DNA of 64,000 nt from Cupriavidus pinatubonensis (GTDB lineage: Bacteria > Pseudomonadota > Gammaproteobacteria > Burkholderiales > Burkholderiaceae), in assembly GCF_019602855.1 (NCBI RefSeq), contig NZ_CP080767.1, positions 1,860,001 to 1,924,000 of the forward strand, in the 5' to 3' direction. The translations under genes were made by a program, and so were the position numbers. The notes under the pieces were generated by a model that was not told where the DNA came from, made no database searches, and saw only the letters and a program-made list of their open reading frames with translations. This document shows positions 51,035 through 62,668 of this stretch, piece by piece. The stretch's first letter is position 1. Each line of letters opens with the position of its first letter.

Positions 51035-52468
51035 TTAGCGCTGCGGCGCCGAACGCAACACAGCCGTGGCAATTTCGCCAGCTAGGTCCCCCGCAGCAAT
51101 CAGTTCGCCATCAGTCAGCCCGCCAGCGATGCGCGTGGCTCCCCAATCGCCGCAGATCATGGCGACGCACCTGTTGCGAACCTTGACGGGAATGAGCAGC
51201 ACCGAGCGCGTGTCGGGCATGGCATCGCGATACCAGCGCGGGACGCGGTGCGACACGGCCTTGTCGCGCAAATCCTCGATGAGCAAGGGCTTGGGCGCAA
51301 TCATCGCGAAATGGAAGACGTCCGGCACGAAGCCTTCTTCGAAGGATAACTTCTCAAGCTTGTCCCGCATGCCTTCGCCAAAACCGAGACGCGCGCCGAA
51401 ACGCTTGTTCGTCGGGTGCAGCAGCATCAGGAAACAGTGCGAGAAGTTCAGCGCCCGCATGGCGGATTCGAGCACCAGCGGGGCAAGCTGCGATACGGTC
51501 ATTCCCGCGCCTTCCTGCCGGATTTCCGCCAGTGCGTGCTGCAGCCGCGTCAACGTATCGGCGGGCTTGCCCCCGTCGTCGGGAAGGCTGCCCACCCCAG
51601 TATCCGGTGCTTCCGAGCGCGCCATCGACGCCTTCAGTGTCCCGGCCTGCTGAATCGCCACGTTGACGTGCGACGGCTCCAGTCCCAGCTTTTGCGCGTG
51701 GGTCAGCAGCGGTTCCAGGACGACTTCCTCGGGCTGCTCGGCCAGGATCGACGCTGCCGCATCGGACGACAGGCTTGCCACCGCGCCGAGCCAGTCGGCA
51801 TGGGTTTCCAGTACGGTTTCTTCGTGGAGCTCTCGGCCCAGCATGCCGTCGGCGATCAGTGCCGGCAGACGCCAGCGAAACGCTGCGGCTTTCGCCAGAT
51901 CGTCGAGCGAAATATCGATGACTTCTCGGCAGGCGTCGTTTTCGCTCATGGCACCGTCGGCGCTTAGCGCCATGATGCGGTCCCATTCGTCCGGGAAGTA
52001 GAAGATCACGAGCAGGCGGCTGACATGGTGCATTAGCGTGCAGACAACGCCTTCTTCTCCACCAAGGATGCCGCGCGCATCGTTGAGCGCGCGCGTGATC
52101 TCGCCGGCCATGATGGCCTGCTTGAGCGCCCTCGCCGCTTGAGGCCGGTTGGGCGCAACGCCCTGAAAAAAGTCGAGGACCTGGACTCCCAGCGTGAGGT
52201 GGGTAATCGTGTCCACGCCCAGCACCATGATGGCGCGCGATACGGTAGTGACCTCGCCCCCGAACGATCGGTACATGGCCGAGTTCGCCAGCCGGATGAC
52301 TTTCTGGGAAAGGCTGAAGTCCGACAGCACCGTGCTGGCCATTTCACCAACGCTCAGGTCGCTGTTCAGCGTCTTGAAGACGTTGTCGATGCAATACTGG
52401 AGCGTCGGGAAATCGCCTTTCTGGGCCATCCTGGCCCAAAGCTGATCGAGGAACTGTTTCTTTGACAT
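51035..52468 (-). CDS. HDOD domain plus GAF-like signalling protein
   Basis: The 477-residue protein has an HDOD domain (about 15-220: FPTLQYCIDNVFKTLNSDLSVGEMASTVLSDFSLSQKVIRLANSAMY) and a C-terminal GAF-like domain (about 325-470: LVLESAMRALNFSHCFLMLL, TRSVLLIPVKVRNRCVAMICGDWG). HDOD proteins resemble HD-GYP domains but lack the phosphodiesterase metal ligands and act in regulation. It begins eight bases after the GGDEF-EAL gene stop, so the two are cotranscribed, consistent with c-di-GMP signalling. Confidence 0.88.
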   Translation of the reverse strand: MSKKQFLDQLWARMAQKGDFPTLQYCIDNVFKTLNSDLSVGEMASTVLSDFSLSQKVIRLANSAMYRSFGGEVTTVSRAIMVLGVDTITHLTLGVQVLDFFQGVAPNRPQAARALKQAIMAGEITRALNDARGILGGEEGVVCTLMHHVSRLLVIFYFPDEWDRIMALSADGAMSENDACREVIDISLDDLAKAAAFRWRLPALIADGMLGRELHEETVLETHADWLGAVASLSSDAAASILAEQPEEVVLEPLLTHAQKLGLEPSHVNVAIQQAGTLKASMARSEAPDTGVGSLPDDGGKPADTLTRLQHALAEIRQEGAGMTVSQLAPLVLESAMRALNFSHCFLMLLHPTNKRFGARLGFGEGMRDKLEKLSFEEGFVPDVFHFAMIAPKPLLIEDLRDKAVSHRVPRWYRDAMPDTRSVLLIPVKVRNRCVAMICGDWGATRIAGGLTDGELIAAGDLAGEIATAVLRSAPQR

Positions 52469-52476
52469 AGTCTCAA

Positions 52477-54258
52477 TCAGCCAGCCAATGCGTCCGCGGC
52501 GTCAAGCCGGAACCTGCCCGTGCGGACAGCATCCTCGAAATCATTGGGCGCCATTGCCTTGGCAAAGCGCCAGCCTTGTGCCAACTCACAGCGCTGTGCG
52601 GCCAGCAGATCGCATTGCGCTTCGGTCTCGACGCCTTCCGCAATCGCCACGAGCCCGAGTTCACGTGCGAGCGACAGCACCGCCGAAACGATGGTCCGGG
52701 CGTGCGGAGAATCGACCATATCGGCGACAAAGCTGCGATCGATTTTCAGGGCGGACAAGGGGAAACGGCGCAGATAAGACAAGCTCGAATAGCCCGTGCC
52801 AAAGTCATCGACTGCGAAACGGATTCCGAGTGCTCCGAGTTCGGTCAGCAGGTCCCCGGCAGCCTTGGGGTCGGTCATCAGCGCGCCTTCGGTGATCTCC
52901 AGCACCAGCCGGTGCGGGTCGATCCCGGTATCGCGGATGGCAGTGCGTACGCTGTCGATAAAGCCCGGATGCCTGAACTGCACCGGCGACACGTTGACAG
53001 ACACATAACCGAGTGCGACACCGTTGGCCTTCCAGGCAGCCAGTTGCGCGCACGCGCAGCGGATGGCCCAGGCGCCGAGATGATTGATCAGGCCGTTACT
53101 TTCGGCCAGCGGCACGAACACCTCGGGCGAGATGGATCCGGCCGGATGTTCCCACCGCATCAGCGCCTCGACCGCGCAGACCGTGTCCGGACCGACCCTG
53201 AAAATCGGCTGGTAATGCAGGAACAGTTCGCCGTTGAGGACCGCCTCGAACAGGTCCTGCTCGATGCGGAATTGCTCGTTCAGGCGATGGTCGAGTTCCG
53301 ACGAATACAGGCAATAGCGGTTGTTGCCCTGGGCCTTGGCCTCGTACATGGCGCGGTCGGCCCGCCGCAGCAGCTGTGCATCGGTCTCGCGCACGCCCGA
53401 CGCAAACGCCAGCCCGATGCTGGTCGTCACACGGACCTGGCAGCCGGCCAGATGGAACGGCTGCCTGCAGACACGCATGATCTGCTCGAGCATCCCCACC
53501 GCGGCCTCTTCCGAACTGACGTCGTCAAGCAGGATCACGAATTCATCGCCGCCAAGGCGCGCAACGGTGTCGCGAGAGCGCACGGTTGCCACCAGGCGCT
53601 GGCTCAACTCCTTGAGCAGGATGTCGCCGATCTCATGGCCGAGCGAATCATTGATCTTCTTGAATCCATCAAGATCCATCAGCGCAATGGCAAAGCGGCC
53701 GCGCTGCGAGGCATCGCCGGTGAAATACGCTTCCACCCGGTTGCGGATCAGCGCCCGGTTTCCTACACCGGTCAGTGGATCGGTCAGCGACTGTTCCGTC
53801 AATTGATGGAGCTTCTGGGCCCATTTGGTAACGTCGGCACCAAACAGCAGCAGCGAAGCTCTGCCCTCTGCAGTGACATGCCGGCAAATGCGCAGGTCGA
53901 TCCAGCGCGTGCCGTTTATGGCGTTGGCAAAACGGATATCGGCTTGTCTGGACACGCCATCGCGAAAACAGGCCTGCAGCAGATGGGCGGCGCGCTCGCG
54001 TTCGTCGAAGGCAATAATGTCCTTGATCGACGCATCCAGCAGATATTCGCGCGGGAAAGCCAGCAAATCCGCGGAAGCACTGGTGGCCTGGAGAATATTC
54101 CCGGTCTCGCTGACATGCAGTGCCAACCCACCCCAGGCTTCCAGCAGCGCCCAGGCATCCCGGTTACCGGCAAGCGTCGTCGCTGTGGCAACGCTGCCGG
54201 AACGGACCGGTCCCGGCGCATTGCCTGCGTGCACAGCATCATACGTAAACGACGTCAT
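52477..54258 (-). CDS. PAS-GGDEF-EAL c-di-GMP signalling protein
   Basis: The 593-residue protein from ATG 54258 has a PAS-like domain (about 35-145) and a GGDEF domain with intact GGDEF (236-240) and inhibitory-site RSRD (227-230). The EAL domain (about 335-580) carries EALMRW, NVSPVQFRHP, LEITEGAL, DDFGTGYSSL, KIDRSFV and EGVET. Both activities look possible by residues. The end (AQGWRFAKAM) departs slightly from the usual QGYLF. No membrane segment. A longer upstream frame (to 54501) lacks support. Confidence 0.93.
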   Translation of the reverse strand: MTSFTYDAVHAGNAPGPVRSGSVATATTLAGNRDAWALLEAWGGLALHVSETGNILQATSASADLLAFPREYLLDASIKDIIAFDERERAAHLLQACFRDGVSRQADIRFANAINGTRWIDLRICRHVTAEGRASLLLFGADVTKWAQKLHQLTEQSLTDPLTGVGNRALIRNRVEAYFTGDASQRGRFAIALMDLDGFKKINDSLGHEIGDILLKELSQRLVATVRSRDTVARLGGDEFVILLDDVSSEEAAVGMLEQIMRVCRQPFHLAGCQVRVTTSIGLAFASGVRETDAQLLRRADRAMYEAKAQGNNRYCLYSSELDHRLNEQFRIEQDLFEAVLNGELFLHYQPIFRVGPDTVCAVEALMRWEHPAGSISPEVFVPLAESNGLINHLGAWAIRCACAQLAAWKANGVALGYVSVNVSPVQFRHPGFIDSVRTAIRDTGIDPHRLVLEITEGALMTDPKAAGDLLTELGALGIRFAVDDFGTGYSSLSYLRRFPLSALKIDRSFVADMVDSPHARTIVSAVLSLARELGLVAIAEGVETEAQCDLLAAQRCELAQGWRFAKAMAPNDFEDAVRTGRFRLDAADALAG

Positions 54259-54566
54259 GTGGTTGTTGGCCTGGCCTGTTTGACGACTGCACCGTGCCGA
54301 TCCCCGGGGGTCGGCGTTAACGCATGAAAAGCCGGTAAAGAGGACAGCATTAATGGTCCGAAAACACGACTGGCCGCCATGAGTGTGAATTGACGGGAAT
54401 CCAATTCTATTACGGCCTCGCGGAATCGCGCTGCAAAACCCGTCACGGTATTGACATTCACAACGCACTCTTCCCGTTTCACTAAGGTGTGGGGTAGACA
54501 AAACCCTTGATCTATGGAAGCACGTGGATATCGCGCGCCACGGACAAGGGTAAAGATTTCGGTACG
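54259..54566. other. Gene-free interval upstream of the GGDEF-EAL gene
   Basis: No gene is supported. The interval should hold the promoter of the minus-strand GGDEF-EAL/HDOD pair. I see no clear terminator for the upstream channel gene and no unambiguous promoter hexamers. Confidence 0.35.
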
Positions 54567-55040
54567 TCAGTGGTTATCGGCAGCCGTTGTCTCGTCTTTA
54601 GCGTCCCGTGACAACTTTGCTGCGCTGATTTTCACCACGTCCAGTACGGCGGCGGTCATCACCGCGGTCGACACGCCAAACATCAGGATGCCGTGGGCCG
54701 CTTCAATCGGACCCAGCATGCGCCAGTTCTCGGACATGACAATATCGCCATAGCCAAGCGTGGAGAAGTTGACCGCCGAGTGGTACAGAGCAACGCCGAA
54801 GCTAGTGAATTCGCCGAGCAGCAAGAACAATCCTGCCCAGATGGCCATTTGCGCGAAGTTGCCGCACAACGTGGTCAGCATCACTGCCGACAACATGGCG
54901 ACGTCCACCCAGAGCGGTTCACCGCCGTGCCAGTCATTGCGGAAGCGCGCATAGCGGCGCAGGCACAGCGCCACGACCAGGCTTTGCAGTAGCAGGCAGG
55001 TCAGCATGACCGGGATGGCGACAAGCAAATGAATGCGCAC
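54567..55040 (-). CDS. Potassium channel-like two-helix protein
   Basis: From GTG 55040 the protein has 157 residues: an N-terminal helix (about 1-24), a middle helix pair and a pore loop with TLGYGD (residues 94-99), matching the K+ selectivity filter T-x-G-Y-G-D, then a last helix (about 112-132). It has no RCK domain. The frame continues upstream to 55121, overlapping the previous gene by 67 bases; the GTG lies 14 bases after that gene's stop with AGGGAAAACC before it, so I prefer it. Cotranscription with an efflux pump is unusual. Confidence 0.78.
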   Translation of the reverse strand: MRIHLLVAIPVMLTCLLLQSLVVALCLRRYARFRNDWHGGEPLWVDVAMLSAVMLTTLCGNFAQMAIWAGLFLLLGEFTSFGVALYHSAVNFSTLGYGDIVMSENWRMLGPIEAAHGILMFGVSTAVMTAAVLDVVKISAAKLSRDAKDETTAADNH

Positions 55041-55054
55041 GGTGGTTTTCCCTG

Positions 55055-56104
55055 TCAGGTCGTGGGGCGCACGGCGTGCGAGTCCCGGCGGCGTTGATCG
55101 AGCAGTCGCAGCACCAGGCACGCGTACAGCGTCACCCCGATGAACAGCCCCATGCGGACCGCAAAGGCATGGTAGACATCCTTGCCTGCCGCACTGTCCT
55201 CGACGGACTGACCCAGCAGGATGATCAGGGTCACCAGCGTATTAAGCCAGAAGCCCGGCGAAAGCCGCGCGGGTGGCCCTGCAAACAGCTTGCGCGCCAG
55301 CAACAGCGCGAACAGGAGCATCCACAGGAAGAACATCCACAGATGCACGAACAAGCCCAGGGCCCACCAGAACAAGATCGCCAGCAGCCCGCCCAGCAGC
55401 GTGGAGCCGATCAGTTCAAGTGCGGCGCCGCGCGCCATCGTGCAGCTTTGGCGGCCCAGGCTGACGGCCTTCATGAGAATCGGCATGTAGGCGGCTGGGT
55501 CGCCCAGGGCCAGCAGGACGGTCGGCATGACCACCAGGGCCGAGCGCAGCGCCATCCAATTGGCATCGTGCACCGAAAATGCCGGGCCGCGCGGCGCGGC
55601 GGGTCTCTTTGCCGGTTCCGGAATCAGCCAGTAGCAGAGCGCCAGGACCGCCACCGCCAGCAGCAGCCCCTTGACCAGCGCGGCGATGACGGTGACGGCC
55701 AGGCCGATGTCCGCGGTGCCAGCCACCGAAATCATGGTCAGGCCGACTGCCAGCAGCGTGCCGACCAGGCTGTTGCCACCACGCAGGCCATGGCGGAAGG
55801 CCAGGAACAAGCCCAGCCCTGTCATCAACACGCCGCTGAACGGGTAGTGGCGCAGGAACGGGACGATCAGCAGGCCGCTGCCGGTGGCCAGCATGGCCAC
55901 CAACGCCAGCCCCACGCCGGCCCTCGCGGGCAACGGCCGGTCGAACGAAGCCAGCACGAATGCGCCCATGACGGGTGCCACCATCGGAATGGCCCAGCCA
56001 AGGCCGAAGCTCGTCGCCAGGCAGATTGCTGTACCGATGGCCAGCCGCAGCGCTCGCCGCCCGCGGATGCCTGCCGCGCTGGCCGCACCGCCATCAGTAG
56101 ACAT
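55055..56104 (-). CDS. DUF2955/FUSC-like inner membrane transporter
   Basis: The 349-residue protein has about ten membrane helices in two similar halves (GWAIPMVAPVMGAFVLASFDRPLP in the first; LRSALVVMPTVLLALGDPAAYMPILMKAVSLGRQ in the second), the DUF2955 pattern. It should be the inner membrane partner of the HlyD/OMF proteins encoded upstream, possibly for aromatic acids as in AaeB-like pumps. It overlaps the HlyD gene by 11 bases. Confidence 0.87.
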   Translation of the reverse strand: MSTDGGAASAAGIRGRRALRLAIGTAICLATSFGLGWAIPMVAPVMGAFVLASFDRPLPARAGVGLALVAMLATGSGLLIVPFLRHYPFSGVLMTGLGLFLAFRHGLRGGNSLVGTLLAVGLTMISVAGTADIGLAVTVIAALVKGLLLAVAVLALCYWLIPEPAKRPAAPRGPAFSVHDANWMALRSALVVMPTVLLALGDPAAYMPILMKAVSLGRQSCTMARGAALELIGSTLLGGLLAILFWWALGLFVHLWMFFLWMLLFALLLARKLFAGPPARLSPGFWLNTLVTLIILLGQSVEDSAAGKDVYHAFAVRMGLFIGVTLYACLVLRLLDQRRRDSHAVRPTT

Positions 56105-57239
56105 AGGACAGCCAGCTCATCAGGTGCAGGAATATCCGGCCGAGCGGGTTGAGCGGATTGCCATCGGTCGGGAAGGCCATCACCTCGGCTTGCCCGCCTA
56201 CGCGGACACCCCGCAGCGTCGTCAGTTCCCCCTTGTCGATCTCGACGATCACCGGAAACCGCTGGGCCGGACGCAGCCAGTCGCGGCTGTTCTGGACGGT
56301 CGGCAGGCTGCCCGGTGGCGGACTCTGGCCGACGCTCACCCCATAGCCGATGCTGCGCACCCGGCCGGAAAGTACCCTGCCCGGCAAGGCATCGAGCACG
56401 ATTCCCACTGGGGTACCTGGCTCGACGCGGCCAAGATTGTTTTCGGTCATGTCCGCACTGATCCAGATGTCATGAATCGCGATCAGCGTCATGACGGGGC
56501 TGCCTGCCGCGGCATACTGGCCCGCTTCCGTGCGCAGATCGGTGATGAGGCCAGCGATGCGAGCGCGGACCCGGGAGTTGGCGAGATCCAGTTCGGCCTT
56601 CTCCAGCGCCGCGGCGGAGCTGCGTAACTTGGCGTTGTCCTCTTCGCTGCCGCCCTGCTGCTCGCGCGCGCGTACCACCTCGGCGCGGGCTGCGTCGACC
56701 TGGCTGACGGCCTGCGTATGCGTGGCGCGCGCCACCTCGAGCCGCCTCAGCGAGACAGTGCCGGGATCCTCGCTATACAGGCGTTCCAGGCGGTCACTGT
56801 CCTGGCGCGCCTTGACCTCGTTGGCCTGCGCGGCGCGCAGCCCGGCCTGAGCCGAGGCGATCCCGGCCGTGCTCGCACCGATCTGCCGGCGCATGGATTC
56901 CAGGTCCGCGCGCGCCCGATCGGCCGCGATGCGGTATTGCTGCGGATCGACCTCGAACAGGACCGCTCCCGCCTGCACGTCCTGGTTGTTGTGCACCAGC
57001 ACACGCGTCACGCGGCCCGAAACCTCCGATGCCACCGGCACGACAAAGGCCTGGACGCGCGCCTGCTGTGTGTAGGGCGTATAACGGTCCGCGAACAAGT
57101 ACCAGGCCAGGCTCAGCACGATCAGCACCACCACCACCTTTACGCCCTTTCCGGCCGGATCTGCCGAGGGAGATGGCGTTGGCGATGGCGCGGGCGCCGG
57201 GGGCGGAGATACCGGGGCGGGTGGCGCGTCGTCACTCAT
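56094..57239 (-). CDS. HlyD/EmrA-type membrane fusion protein
   Basis: The 381-residue protein has a Pro-rich cytoplasmic N-terminus (residues 1-30) and one membrane helix (about 34-50: VVVVLIVLSLAWYLF). A biotinyl/lipoyl-like domain follows (VPVASEVSGRVTRVLVHNNQDVQAG), then a coiled-coil hairpin (about 105-225) and a beta-barrel. It links the inner membrane DUF2955 protein to the outer membrane factor. It overlaps the OMF gene by eight bases. Confidence 0.94.
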   Translation of the reverse strand: MSDDAPPAPVSPPPAPAPSPTPSPSADPAGKGVKVVVVLIVLSLAWYLFADRYTPYTQQARVQAFVVPVASEVSGRVTRVLVHNNQDVQAGAVLFEVDPQQYRIAADRARADLESMRRQIGASTAGIASAQAGLRAAQANEVKARQDSDRLERLYSEDPGTVSLRRLEVARATHTQAVSQVDAARAEVVRAREQQGGSEEDNAKLRSSAAALEKAELDLANSRVRARIAGLITDLRTEAGQYAAAGSPVMTLIAIHDIWISADMTENNLGRVEPGTPVGIVLDALPGRVLSGRVRSIGYGVSVGQSPPPGSLPTVQNSRDWLRPAQRFPVIVEIDKGELTTLRGVRVGGQAEVMAFPTDGNPLNPLGRIFLHLMSWLSYVY

Positions 57240-58785
57240 TGGGTGTGCCTCGCTGCAAGGAAGAGCGTTTGCCGGTTGTAGCGTTCACCGTCTCGTCGAG
57301 CAGGCCGCCCCAGTCGGTACGTTGCTCCATCTGCTGCCGTGTCGCGGTATCGACGAGCGGCTGCGCCGTGTCCCAGCCACCGCCGAGCGCCTTGTACAGT
57401 GCGATCAGATCCGCGACTGCCGTGCTGCGGTTGACCAGGTAAGCGTCCTGCTGGGCAAACAGCGCGCGCTGGGCGTCCAGCACGCGCTGGAAGTCCGAGT
57501 ACCCCTCGCGGAACAGCGCAGTGGCCAGCGCCAGCGAACGGTTCGCGGACTGCGATGCCTGCGCCAGGATCGCTTCGCGTTCCAGCGCCTTGATCAGGCC
57601 GCTGGCGGCATCGTCGGCCTCGCGCGCGGCCTGGCGCACGGAGTCCTGGTAGGAAACGATCAGCTGCTGCAGGCGCGCATCCTGGATGCGCACGTTGTTG
57701 CGGATGCGCCCGTAGTCGAACACATTCCAGCGCAGGCTGGGCCCGGCGATCAGCACCAGCCCGTTAGGCGTGGCGGGCAACGAGCTGGCCGACCAGCCAA
57801 TGCTGCCGAGCAGCGTCAGCGACGGATAAAGCTCGGCCTTGGCCACGCCGATCAGCGCCGACTGCGCAGCCATCTGCAGTTCGGCAGCGCGGATGTCCGG
57901 GCGGCGCAGCAGCAGGCTGGCCGGGACGTCCCGCAGCACCGCCCGGTCGATCAGTGGCACCACACCCTCCTTGTCGGGCATGTCCAGCAGTTCGTGCATG
58001 GGAGCCGGCGGGCGCCCGATCAGGATGGCCAGCGCATTGCGTGCATGCAGGATCTGGCCCTCCAGTTCGGGAATGCTGCTCAGCGTGCCGAGGTATTGGG
58101 TCTTGGCCTGCTGCAGATCGAGCTCGTCGCTCTCGCCTCCCTTGAACAGGCGTTCGGTGATTTCATAGCTGCGCTTCTGCAGCCGCGCGTTCTCGCGTGC
58201 GATGCGTAACCGTGCTTCGGCCGTGCGCAAAGTGAAATAGGTCTGGGCCAGTTGCGCATGCAGCAGAACCAGTACGTCCTGATAGTTGGCCTGGGAAGCA
58301 AAATATGCCGCATCCGCCGATTCGATCGCGCGGCTGAAGCGCCCCCAGAAATCCAGCTCCCAGCCAACGTCGAAACCGGCGCTGAACTGCCAGACGCGGC
58401 TGGTCTGCACCGTGGCGCCGGACTGCCGGCTATGGACGTAAAGCGCCTCGCCACTCGCTTGCTGGACCTGCGGATAGCGCCCGGCCTGCGCAATGCCAAG
58501 CTGGGCCCGGGCCTCCACCACGCGCAGGCCCGCGATCCTGACGCCGGCGTTATTGGCGTCGGCCTCGGCAATCAGTTTTTCCAGGATGGGGTCGTCGAAC
58601 ACCCGCCACCACTGGCGCAGGTCGGGCTGCTCCCGTTGCTCAGTGGCTTGTTCGAGTGAGGGGCTGCTCCAGGATTCGGTCCACGGCTCGCGTTGCGCCT
58701 GGAAGTCGGGGCCAAGCTGGGTACAGCCGCCGAGCAGCAAGGCCGCCATCATCAGCCGGAGGGGCGAACGGGCCGGGAGCGGCAT
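57232..58785 (-). CDS. NodT-family outer membrane efflux lipoprotein
   Basis: The 517-residue protein has a signal with lipobox LLLGGC (about residue 21), then GPDFQAQREPW, the usual OprM/NodT N-terminus. Two OEP repeats follow (AQLAQTYFTLRTAEARLRIA and the SLRWNVFDYGRIRNNVRIQDARLQQ region). It forms the outer membrane channel of the tripartite pump. It is the first gene of the operon OMF-HlyD-DUF2955-channel. Confidence 0.94.
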   Translation of the reverse strand: MPLPARSPLRLMMAALLLGGCTQLGPDFQAQREPWTESWSSPSLEQATEQREQPDLRQWWRVFDDPILEKLIAEADANNAGVRIAGLRVVEARAQLGIAQAGRYPQVQQASGEALYVHSRQSGATVQTSRVWQFSAGFDVGWELDFWGRFSRAIESADAAYFASQANYQDVLVLLHAQLAQTYFTLRTAEARLRIARENARLQKRSYEITERLFKGGESDELDLQQAKTQYLGTLSSIPELEGQILHARNALAILIGRPPAPMHELLDMPDKEGVVPLIDRAVLRDVPASLLLRRPDIRAAELQMAAQSALIGVAKAELYPSLTLLGSIGWSASSLPATPNGLVLIAGPSLRWNVFDYGRIRNNVRIQDARLQQLIVSYQDSVRQAAREADDAASGLIKALEREAILAQASQSANRSLALATALFREGYSDFQRVLDAQRALFAQQDAYLVNRSTAVADLIALYKALGGGWDTAQPLVDTATRQQMEQRTDWGGLLDETVNATTGKRSSLQRGTPNE

Positions 58786-59014
58786 GGTCAGCTACCGGCC
58801 ACGGCAAAGAACAGGCCAGCGCCGGGCGCGCATGCCGGGTAGCCTTAGGCGGATCGTCATTCCCATGGTGGGAACCTGCGGCATACGGGTCTCCTGTGCG
58901 AAACCGCCGTGAGACGACACGATACCCGCCAATTATGATGCGCCGACGCGACTTCGGCCATCGGTCGTTAGTTTTAGCCCTCGTTTTCGCAGCGGATGTA
59001 ACCGAAAACGATGG

Positions 59015-59050
59015 CAAAAAAAGACACGGCCGATCTTTCGAACGGCCGTG
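59015..59050 (-). terminator. Intrinsic terminator of katG
   Basis: Stem CACGGCCG/CGGCCGTG (59025-59032 with 59043-59050) around a ten-base loop, followed on the minus strand by a T run (59015-59022). It starts 31 bases after the katG stop. Confidence 0.85.
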
Positions 59051-59081
59051 CCGGCTTTCCCTTGTTGTCGTCAGGCGACGC

Positions 59082-61693
<2,612 letters not shown>

Positions 61694-62158
61694 ATGACGG
61701 AACTCGATAAAGACAAGGTCGTCGGCGTGTTGAATCGGATACTCGAAGCCGAACTCGCCGGCGTTGTGCGATACACGCACTATTCCTTCGTGGTGTTTGG
61801 CTTCGGCCGCATCCCGATCGTGTCGTGGCTGCGCGAGCAGGCCAATGAATCGCTGTTGCATGCGCACCAGGCCGGCGAGTGGATCACGACGCTGGGTGCC
61901 TATCCGTCTCTGGGCATCGGCAAGCTGCTCGACAGCCATACGCTCGATATCGGATCGATCCTGCGCGAGTCGCTGGCGACGGAAACGCTGGCGCTTGCGT
62001 TGTACCGTGAACTGCTCACGCTGGTAGAAGGCCGCTCGGTAGCGCTCGAAGAATATGCGCGCCAGCAGATCCAGATCGAGGAACTGCACGCCGGCGAAGT
62101 CGACAAGATGCTGCGCAAGCCCGGCCAGACTGGAACCACCCAATCCGCTCCTGGTTGA
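61694..62158 (+). CDS. Ferritin-like (bacterioferritin-type) protein
   Basis: The 154-residue helical protein resembles bacterioferritin-like four-helix bundles: VLNRILEAELAGVVRYTHYS in helix 1, ANESLLHAHQAGEWITTLG in helix 2, ESLATETLALALYREL in helix 3 and QIQIEELHAGEVDKML in helix 4. Candidate metal ligands are E20, Y27, E52, H56, E97, E129/E130 and H132. It probably binds iron or protects DNA against oxidative stress, fitting its place divergent from katG. AGGAAGG precedes the ATG. Confidence 0.85.
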   Translation: MTELDKDKVVGVLNRILEAELAGVVRYTHYSFVVFGFGRIPIVSWLREQANESLLHAHQAGEWITTLGAYPSLGIGKLLDSHTLDIGSILRESLATETLALALYRELLTLVEGRSVALEEYARQQIQIEELHAGEVDKMLRKPGQTGTTQSAPG

Positions 62159-62189
62159 GCGCTCTGATGTCCCGGTACCGCCCGGGACA

Positions 62190-62654
62190 TCAGCCGTGCG
62201 GCGCTTGCCCGGCCGCCTGATGGATCGCAGCGCGGATCCGTGGATACGTGCCGCAGCGGCAGACAATATTGCCCATCGCCGCGTCGATGTCAGCGTCGGT
62301 AGGCTTCGGCCTGGCCTTGAGCAGCGCGCATGCGGCCATGATCTGCGCGCTCTGGCAGTAGCCGCACTGGACCACATCGAGATCGAGCCAGGCCGCACGG
62401 ACAGCGTCGAGTTCCTTGCTCCGCATGCCCTCGATGGTCGTGATCTTCGCGCCCGGCCGCAACTTCGACATCGGCAGCTGGCATGCGAGTTCGGGCTTGC
62501 CATCCACATGCAGCGTGCAGGCGCCGCAAATGCCCACGCCGCAGCCGAACTTTGTTCCTGTCAACGCAAGGTCGCAGCGCAGGATCCATAGCAACGGCAT
62601 ATCCGGCTCCGCGTCAACGCTGACGGCCTTGTCGTTCACGTTCAGGGTCGCCAT
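62190..62654 (-). CDS. 2Fe-2S subunit of a molybdenum hydroxylase (IorA/CoxS type)
   Basis: The 154-residue protein has a plant-type 2Fe-2S site (C38, C43, C46, C58: FGCGVGICGACTLHVDGKPELAC) and a second helical 2Fe-2S site (C97/C100 and C132/C134: CGYCQ...CRCG). This is the small subunit of xanthine oxidase-type enzymes such as isoquinoline 1-oxidoreductase. It passes electrons from the molybdopterin subunit encoded just upstream. The substrate is not deducible. It starts 14 bases after the large-subunit gene stop. Confidence 0.93.
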   Translation of the reverse strand: MATLNVNDKAVSVDAEPDMPLLWILRCDLALTGTKFGCGVGICGACTLHVDGKPELACQLPMSKLRPGAKITTIEGMRSKELDAVRAAWLDLDVVQCGYCQSAQIMAACALLKARPKPTDADIDAAMGNIVCRCGTYPRIRAAIHQAAGQAPHG

Positions 62655-62668
62655 GGTGGTCTCCTTCA

